64,000 bases of DNA, taken from Chloroflexi bacterium bin20 (GTDB lineage: Bacteria > Chloroflexota > Anaerolineae > Aggregatilineales > Phototrophicaceae). Within the stretch, counting starts at the first letter, position 1. Each line of letters starts with the position of its first letter. Position numbers and translations under genes: made by a program. This document shows, piece after piece, positions 59,211 to 64,000 of the stretch. Location: NCBI GenBank assembly GCA_002238485.1, contig MPMG01000003.1, forward strand, positions 186,001 through 250,000. Reading direction: 5' to 3'. Under the pieces are notes generated by a model. That model was not told the origin of the DNA and did not search any database. It saw nothing but the letters and a program-made list of their open reading frames with translations.

Positions 59211-59857
59211 ACCGCCGTCCGCGTGTTGGCATCTCTATGGCGGCAATGACCGGCTTCCTGGTCGGCGTTACGGCCATACTGAGTCTGTTGCTGGGCGATA
59301 ATCCAGCGCTCTTTGGCGGTGGCGCGCAGGCCGATGCGCTTGCCCAGGATTTCGCTTTGCCCGGCGATGTGCTGCTGCGGCTGTTGGTGATTGTGCTGGC
59401 GCTGAGCATCGTATTCGGCATCGCCAACTTGCTGATCGTGCATACCAGGCGCGTGGCCCATGGGCGGTTGATGAGCGGCGTTCTGCTCGCCAGCTTCGCC
59501 GGCGCCATCGGCTGGCATATCACGCGGCGGGGCGATACGTCACTTCTGGAGACAATCCAGCTGCCGATCGAGTCGGCCTTGGCGGCGCTGCTCTGTATTA
59601 CCTTGGTGGCTGGCGGCGCGCGGATATTGGCCAGGCGCAGCGACATCTGGGGTCTTCTCTTCGTGCTGGTTGTGGTCGTCGTTTTGCTGGGCAGCTTGCC
59701 TTTGCCCGAGCTGGCGCCTATTGCCGCATTTAGCGACTGGCTGATGCGCATCCCGGTGCAGGCCGGCGCGCGAGCGATCTTGCTGGGCATCGCCCTGGGC
59801 AGCATCGTGGTCGGTGTGCGCGCGCTGCTGGGGCAAGACCGTTCGGTTCGGGGCTAG
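59207..59857 (+). CDS. polytopic membrane protein, unknown, third gene of the MutL operon
   Basis: 216 residues with about six membrane helices: GISMAAMTGFLVGVTAILSL, VLLRLLVIVLALSIVFGIAN, LMSGVLLASFAGAIGWHITR, and further ones up to GARAILLGIALGSIVVGVRA. No motif of a known transporter. The ATG overlaps the upstream stop by four bases (ATGA), and the next gene follows by three bases, so it is coupled with both. Confidence 0.7.
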   Translation: MNRRPRVGISMAAMTGFLVGVTAILSLLLGDNPALFGGGAQADALAQDFALPGDVLLRLLVIVLALSIVFGIANLLIVHTRRVAHGRLMSGVLLASFAGAIGWHITRRGDTSLLETIQLPIESALAALLCITLVAGGARILARRSDIWGLLFVLVVVVVLLGSLPLPELAPIAAFSDWLMRIPVQAGARAILLGIALGSIVVGVRALLGQDRSVRG

Positions 59858-59860
59858 CCG

Positions 59861-61792
59861 ATGCACGATGATTACAGCTGGCTGGAAGAGCCGCAGCCCG
59901 ATGCAAGTCCATCAAGCGCGAGCGAATCTGCCAACCAGCGCCGGGGCTTGCGCCGATTCTTGCCACGATTGCGCCGCCGAAAGCTCGCCTCAGTAGCAGC
60001 CGAACAGCCTGGGGCAACCGACCTTTTGGGCAGCCAGAGCGAGCGCCCCTTGACCGAGCTGGACCAACGCTTGCAGGCGCTGCGGGCGCGCTCCATGGGG
60101 GGCGAACCCAAAGAGGAATGGCAAGAGCTATATGATGTAGACCAAGTGCTGACCTCGCCCGTGTTGCAGGAGAAGCCAGGCGGCATCATCAGCGCGGTCG
60201 CACTGTCGCAGGGGCAGCAGGCGCAAGTCGACCTGTTGACCGAGATCGTTGGCGGACAATCGGAACCTGACAAGACACCTGCCAAACGTCGACTCGTTCG
60301 CAGGGCTGCGCAATCATTGCTGAGCATTCCGCGCCTGCTGGTTTCGGCGCTGCTTTTGCTGTTTGTCGCGCTGCCTTATGTATCGTCGAATTATGCGCCA
60401 GGCGCTCTGCCACCAGACGAATTCGCAGCGGACGATCCGCAAGCCGCCGCCTTCTATACGGCGCTGGACAGCATTGCGGTTGGTGACGATGTGCTGGTCG
60501 CCGTGGAATACGGATTGGGCGCCGCCGCCGAGCTGGATGCGCTGACCGATCTGGCGCTGAGGCACATTTTCGCGCGGGGCGGTAGGGCGGTCTTGGCCAC
60601 CAGCAACCCGATCGCTTTCGTGCATGCGAAAAATATCGTCGACGATATCCGTGACCGCGCTGCACAAGCTGGTATGCGCCTCATGGATGGTCACGATTAT
60701 TTGCTGCTGCGCTTCTTGCCGGGTGGCGCGCTGGGCTTGCGCGAGCTGAGCGAGAATTTTGCTGATGTCGTACGCATGTCCAAGCGCGACGCCCCCACCA
60801 GCATGCCGATCCATTCGCTAGCCGACATGAGTCTGCTGCTGCTGATCGCCGACAGCGCCGACGATATGCGCAACTGGGTGGAGCAAGCGCTGCCAGAGGC
60901 CGGCAACGCGCGTCTCTATGCCGCCATCAGCTTGGCTGCCGAACCGCTGGCGCGCGCCTATGTGGAAGACATTGACCGCTTTGCTGGGCTGGTCGTTGGC
61001 ATGCGCGCAGCCTATACCTACGGCGCAATGCTGGATGCCTCATTCGGCGTAGATGTACAGCCACCAATGCACAATACCGTTGTGCCAGTCGAAGCAACGC
61101 CCACAGCGACCATCATCAGTACACGCACGCAGCCAACAGCACCCGCACCCACAGGCGTAGGCGCCGGCGCCGGAGATCTTGGCGCGAGAAACGTGGCTCA
61201 AGCCGCGCCCAGCCTGACGCCGATGCCAACCACCACGCCGCGCCCGACTAATACGCCAAGTCCACAGCCTACAAATACACCCACTGTCACAGCCACCACA
61301 GCCATGATCCGCATCGTGGAAGTTACATCGCCCCAGTCGCCGGTCAATATCCGCGTCGGTCCCTCCACCGCCCAGGCCACCCTGGGACTCGCATACACGG
61401 GCGATACCCTCGAAGTGCTGGATACCAACGCCGATAAAAGCTGGTACAAAATATTGATGTCAAACGGCTGGGAAGGCTGGATCTCCGCTATTGTCGTGAG
61501 CGAAGGCATCGTGCCAGAATCTGCGCTTAACAGCGATGATTCGGCAAGCAGCACGCGCGAGCGGTCTGTGATGAGCCTCTTCTATCCGCGCCGCTATGGC
61601 AATATCGAGCCCCGATTCTCGCAAGCGAATCAGATTCCAAGCTCCACGCGTGGCGCGATCGTCCAGTTGCGAGAACGCGGTGGAGAAGCACAGCGCCTGC
61701 AAGCTTTGACGATGGGCACGTTGGCGGCTGTGCTGGCAATCGCGCTGGGCAATCTGGTCGCAGCTATCGGCGCATTGATCCGGCGCGGCTGA
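59861..61792 (+). CDS. membrane protein with extracellular Pro/Thr linker and SH3b domain
   Basis: 643 residues. The N-terminal 150 are polar and basic (cytoplasmic), then a membrane helix at about 155-175. A soluble domain of about 220 residues follows (GDDVLVAVEYGLGAAAELDA, VLATSNPIAFVHAKNI), which may bind a ligand. A Pro/Thr linker (about 405-480, TPRPTNTPSPQPTNTPTVTA) leads to an SH3b domain with SPVNIRVGPSTAQATLGLAY and SWYKILMSNGWEGWISAIVV. A last helix is at about 620-640. SH3b usually binds cell-wall or glycan. No family name fits the central domain. Confidence 0.65.
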   Translation: MHDDYSWLEEPQPDASPSSASESANQRRGLRRFLPRLRRRKLASVAAEQPGATDLLGSQSERPLTELDQRLQALRARSMGGEPKEEWQELYDVDQVLTSPVLQEKPGGIISAVALSQGQQAQVDLLTEIVGGQSEPDKTPAKRRLVRRAAQSLLSIPRLLVSALLLLFVALPYVSSNYAPGALPPDEFAADDPQAAAFYTALDSIAVGDDVLVAVEYGLGAAAELDALTDLALRHIFARGGRAVLATSNPIAFVHAKNIVDDIRDRAAQAGMRLMDGHDYLLLRFLPGGALGLRELSENFADVVRMSKRDAPTSMPIHSLADMSLLLLIADSADDMRNWVEQALPEAGNARLYAAISLAAEPLARAYVEDIDRFAGLVVGMRAAYTYGAMLDASFGVDVQPPMHNTVVPVEATPTATIISTRTQPTAPAPTGVGAGAGDLGARNVAQAAPSLTPMPTTTPRPTNTPSPQPTNTPTVTATTAMIRIVEVTSPQSPVNIRVGPSTAQATLGLAYTGDTLEVLDTNADKSWYKILMSNGWEGWISAIVVSEGIVPESALNSDDSASSTRERSVMSLFYPRRYGNIEPRFSQANQIPSSTRGAIVQLRERGGEAQRLQALTMGTLAAVLAIALGNLVAAIGALIRRG

Positions 61793-61805
61793 GGGGCAGA
61801 AGCGG

Positions 61806-62477
61806 ATGGCAGAAAACACCCTCGCGCTGATCAGCTTTGTGCTCACGCTCATGGTCTTTAGCTATTTGTTGGGCGATCTGCCCTTGATTCGTCACTTGTA
61901 TCGCATCGCCGTCTATCTACTCATCGGCACGAGCGCGGCTTTTACGCTGATTGTCGGATACGAATACCTGCTGCTGCCCTTCTGGCAGGATGTTCAAAAC
62001 CCCGCCACCAGTTGGACTGCGCTGGGCAACCAAGCCGATCTGTTGCTCTTCGTTACGGCGCTGCTCTTCGCTGCGCTGTTGCTGTTGAAGCCGGTGACGC
62101 GGCTGGGCTGGCTGACCAATAGCATCCTGGCGGTGGTCGTGGTGATGGGGGCGGCAGTCGGCGTTGTTGGCGCGCTGCGCGGCACCTTGCTGCCTTTGCT
62201 GGAAGCGACCGCCCGCCTGCCCGCGCTGGATGCCGACCTTGGCTCGCTGCTCGAGTCGCTGCTGGTGCTGCTGGGCACTTTGACGGCGCTCTTCAGCTTT
62301 CATTATCAGGCCAATGCCAGCGGCGATGGACGACGATACGGGCTGAGCAAAGCATTCCGAACGATTGGCAAAGCCTTCGTTGTCACGGCGCTGGGCGCGA
62401 TTTATGCCTCGACTATTTTGAGCAGTTTGACAATTTTGACCGAGCGCATCGCTTTTCTATTCCAATATGGAGCCTGA
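61806..62477 (+). CDS. polytopic membrane protein, unknown, fifth gene of the MutL operon
   Basis: 223 residues with about six membrane helices: LISFVLTLMVFSYLLGDLPL near the start, then LYRIAVYLLIGTSAAFTLIV and NSILAVVVVMGAAVGVVGAL. It resembles a small multispan scaffold rather than a known transporter. The start is 13 bases after the SH3b protein stop, and the MutL-type gene starts three bases after its own stop. Confidence 0.68.
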   Translation: MAENTLALISFVLTLMVFSYLLGDLPLIRHLYRIAVYLLIGTSAAFTLIVGYEYLLLPFWQDVQNPATSWTALGNQADLLLFVTALLFAALLLLKPVTRLGWLTNSILAVVVVMGAAVGVVGALRGTLLPLLEATARLPALDADLGSLLESLLVLLGTLTALFSFHYQANASGDGRRYGLSKAFRTIGKAFVVTALGAIYASTILSSLTILTERIAFLFQYGA

Positions 62478-62480
62478 GCG

Positions 62481-64000
62481 ATGAACTCGCTGCAACCCAG
62501 TTCGATCTTGGCAGTGGATATCGGCAGCGTCAACACACGCGCCTTGCTCTTTGATGTGGTGGATGGCGCCTATCGACTGGTGAACCAGGGCGCGGGCAGC
62601 AGCACCATGGGCGCGCCCAGAGATGATGCGCTCTTCGGCCTTCTGAACATCTTGCGCGACATGGAGTCCACCAGTTCTCGCCGACTGCTGGACGAGAACA
62701 AACGTATCATCCGACCAGAGCAAGCGGACAACATCGGCATTGATTATTGCCTGACGACCACCAGCGCCGGACATCCCTTGCGCGCGCTGCTGGTTGGGCT
62801 CTATCCGCAGATGGATATCGCCGGGCTGCGCCAATCTCTCGCTCCTTTTGGCATGGAAGCCGTCGCCGAAATCCATCTGCAGGACGGGTTGGGCGCACGA
62901 GGACGGCTCAATCGACTGGTGCATAGCCGCCCGCAGCTCATCATCGTGGCGGGTGGCACCGATGGCGGCGCGCGCACTGCCCTGCTGGAGATGCTCTCGC
63001 TGGTGCGCCAGGCGCTGTCCTTGATGCCGCTGGGCAGCCGCCCGACTGTGCTCTATGCCGGCAACAGCAGTTTGGCGCCTGCTGTGCGCGAGATGCTCAG
63101 CCAACAGATCGAAGTGGTCATTGCGCCCAATATCCGGCGCGCCGATGGAACGCAATCGCTGGACGGGCTGCAGGCTGCGCTGGCAGAAGCTTTTGACTCG
63201 CACAAACGGCGTTTGCCCGCCTTTCATCGTTTGGCTGCCATGTCCGATTCGGGCATTCTGCCGACAGCGCGCGGCATCGAAACGATTGCAGCCTATTTCT
63301 CGCGCGTGGAAAGGCAGGATGTGCTGGCGGTCGATGTGGGCAGCGCTCGCACATTGCTTACGCTGGCGCGGGCTGGCCTGGCAACCAGCGCCCTGTGCAG
63401 CGACATTGGCTTGGGACACAGCGCCGCCGACACTCTCGAGCGCGTCGGAGAAGCGGAACTGGCTGGCTGGCTGCCTTTTCATCCGCGCAAGGGCGAGCTG
63501 GCACAATACGCGCTGAAGAAGGGCTTGCGCCTGGCGCATGTGCCCTTGGATATGCGCGAGCGCTACATCGAATATGCGCTGCTGCGGGCGGGTCTGCGTT
63601 ATGTGCTGGCACAGCTTGGCGACATGCCACAGCCGGGTCTGCTTTTGCTGGCGGGCGCCGCATTGAGTGGCAGCAGCCAAGGCGCCTTGAGTATGCTGTT
63701 GCTGGCCGATGCGCTGGCATGCACGGGTGTGATGCAGGTCAAGTCGGATCCACATAACACGCTCTCGGCATTGGGAGGGCTGGCTTCTGTTGCGCCCGAT
63801 GCGGTTGTGCAGTTGCTGGATGGCGGGATTCTGCAAAATGCGGGCAGTTTGATTCGCCTGGCTGGCAATGCGCCAATCGGCGAGACAGCCTTGACTATGC
63901 GCATCAAGCGCGCAAATGACGAAACGAGCGAGCGCGAAGTCAACGCCGGCGATGTCTGGCACTTGCCACTGACGGGGGCAGAGCAGGCCGAATTGCGGTT
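62481..64000 (+). CDS. MutL-like (glutamate mutase reactivase-type) actin-fold ATPase, cut by the window edge
   Basis: At least 506 residues, still open at base 64000. The first subdomain has SILAVDIGSVNTRALLFDVV, a phosphate-1 loop of the actin/Hsp70 fold. It repeats around residue 284 as DVLAVDVGSARTLLTL, the second half of a two-lobed protein. VAGGTDGGARTALLEML and LAGAALSGSSQGALSML give the adenosine part. MutL/GlmL proteins are linked to reactivation of B12 mutases, but no mutase is in the window, and here the gene closes an operon of membrane proteins. The start follows the previous gene by three bases. Confidence 0.75.
   Translation, partial: MNSLQPSSILAVDIGSVNTRALLFDVVDGAYRLVNQGAGSSTMGAPRDDALFGLLNILRDMESTSSRRLLDENKRIIRPEQADNIGIDYCLTTTSAGHPLRALLVGLYPQMDIAGLRQSLAPFGMEAVAEIHLQDGLGARGRLNRLVHSRPQLIIVAGGTDGGARTALLEMLSLVRQALSLMPLGSRPTVLYAGNSSLAPAVREMLSQQIEVVIAPNIRRADGTQSLDGLQAALAEAFDSHKRRLPAFHRLAAMSDSGILPTARGIETIAAYFSRVERQDVLAVDVGSARTLLTLARAGLATSALCSDIGLGHSAADTLERVGEAELAGWLPFHPRKGELAQYALKKGLRLAHVPLDMRERYIEYALLRAGLRYVLAQLGDMPQPGLLLLAGAALSGSSQGALSMLLLADALACTGVMQVKSDPHNTLSALGGLASVAPDAVVQLLDGGILQNAGSLIRLAGNAPIGETALTMRIKRANDETSEREVNAGDVWHLPLTGAEQAELR

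Noticed and set aside
1-64000. CRISPR array, tRNA, rRNA, integrase or transposase
   Set aside because: I found no regular spaced repeats, no tRNA T-loop in a cloverleaf context and no recombinase motif; the acquired islands have no visible mobility gene.
62481-64000. DNA mismatch repair MutL
   Set aside because: The name clash is misleading: the sequence has actin-fold DxGSxxT loops, not the GHKL ATPase motifs of repair MutL.

Overview
The window looks like a chromosomal segment of an uncultured member of the Chloroflexota, probably Anaerolineae or a close relative. This rests on the gene mix: an Flp-type pilin, LysM and SH3 proteins with Pro/Thr-rich linkers, TrpB2, a MutL-type actin-fold ATPase beside unrecognised membrane proteins, and many promoters ending only a few bases before the start codon. 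There is no rRNA, tRNA or complete mobile element. Most of the window is G+C rich; a few visibly AT-richer islands carry restriction-modification or cargo genes.

Layout. 1-6.3 kb: Flp pilin, M42 aminopeptidase, LysM lipoprotein, a polytopic membrane protein, trpB2, the SRP RNA gene (ffs) and a DM13 protein. 6.4-12 kb: a SpoIIAA-like protein, an MFS exporter and cobalamin-dependent methionine synthase (metH). 11.9-13.2 kb: an abnormal poly-C block followed by an AT-richer two-gene island (DUF5343 protein plus small membrane protein). 13.2-18.5 kb: a PhyH-sulfatase-methyltransferase operon and surface-glycan genes (glycosyltransferase, RmlC-like epimerase). 18.5-21.8 kb: an operon of three paralogous SnoaL-like proteins. 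22-25.3 kb: an Asp/Glu racemase-family protein and twin TPR membrane proteins. 25.3-30 kb: a single-polypeptide restriction-modification enzyme and a MocR regulator. 30.0-30.7 kb: a SAM methyltransferase whose frame is open except for two consecutive UGA codons followed by a SECIS-like hairpin. 30.8-36.6 kb: a BMP-family lipoprotein/binding protein, a secreted protein, a toxin-antitoxin remnant, a sarcosine oxidase-like enzyme, a Nudix protein and a LysE exporter. 36.8-46.5 kb: metal P-type ATPase, Fic, RimI, SMP-30, TfoX-like, DAO oxidase, two Nudix paralogues and OsmC. 46.6-51.2 kb: a complete sugar-type ABC importer and a relic of a second binding protein. 51.2-53.5 kb: radical SAM DNA-repair-like protein, tmk and a pterin dehydratase. 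53.6-55.7 kb: a low-G+C type II restriction-modification pair with a YhdJ-like methyltransferase. 55.7-57.8 kb: glycosyltransferase, flavin reductase and mscL. 58.1-64 kb: a tightly packed six-gene operon of membrane/envelope proteins ending in a MutL-like ATPase cut by the window edge.

The strongest novelty candidate is the putative tandem-selenocysteine methyltransferase at 30033-30740: two adjacent in-frame UGA codons, an otherwise intact frame, and a downstream hairpin with a GGUC loop at the spacing of the E. coli fdhF SECIS. Other items are a dispersed palindromic repeat family that has supplied the C-terminal codons of two genes and abuts a truncated toxin gene, the SnoaL triplet, the six-gene MutL operon, and an SRP RNA with a non-GGAA tetraloop.
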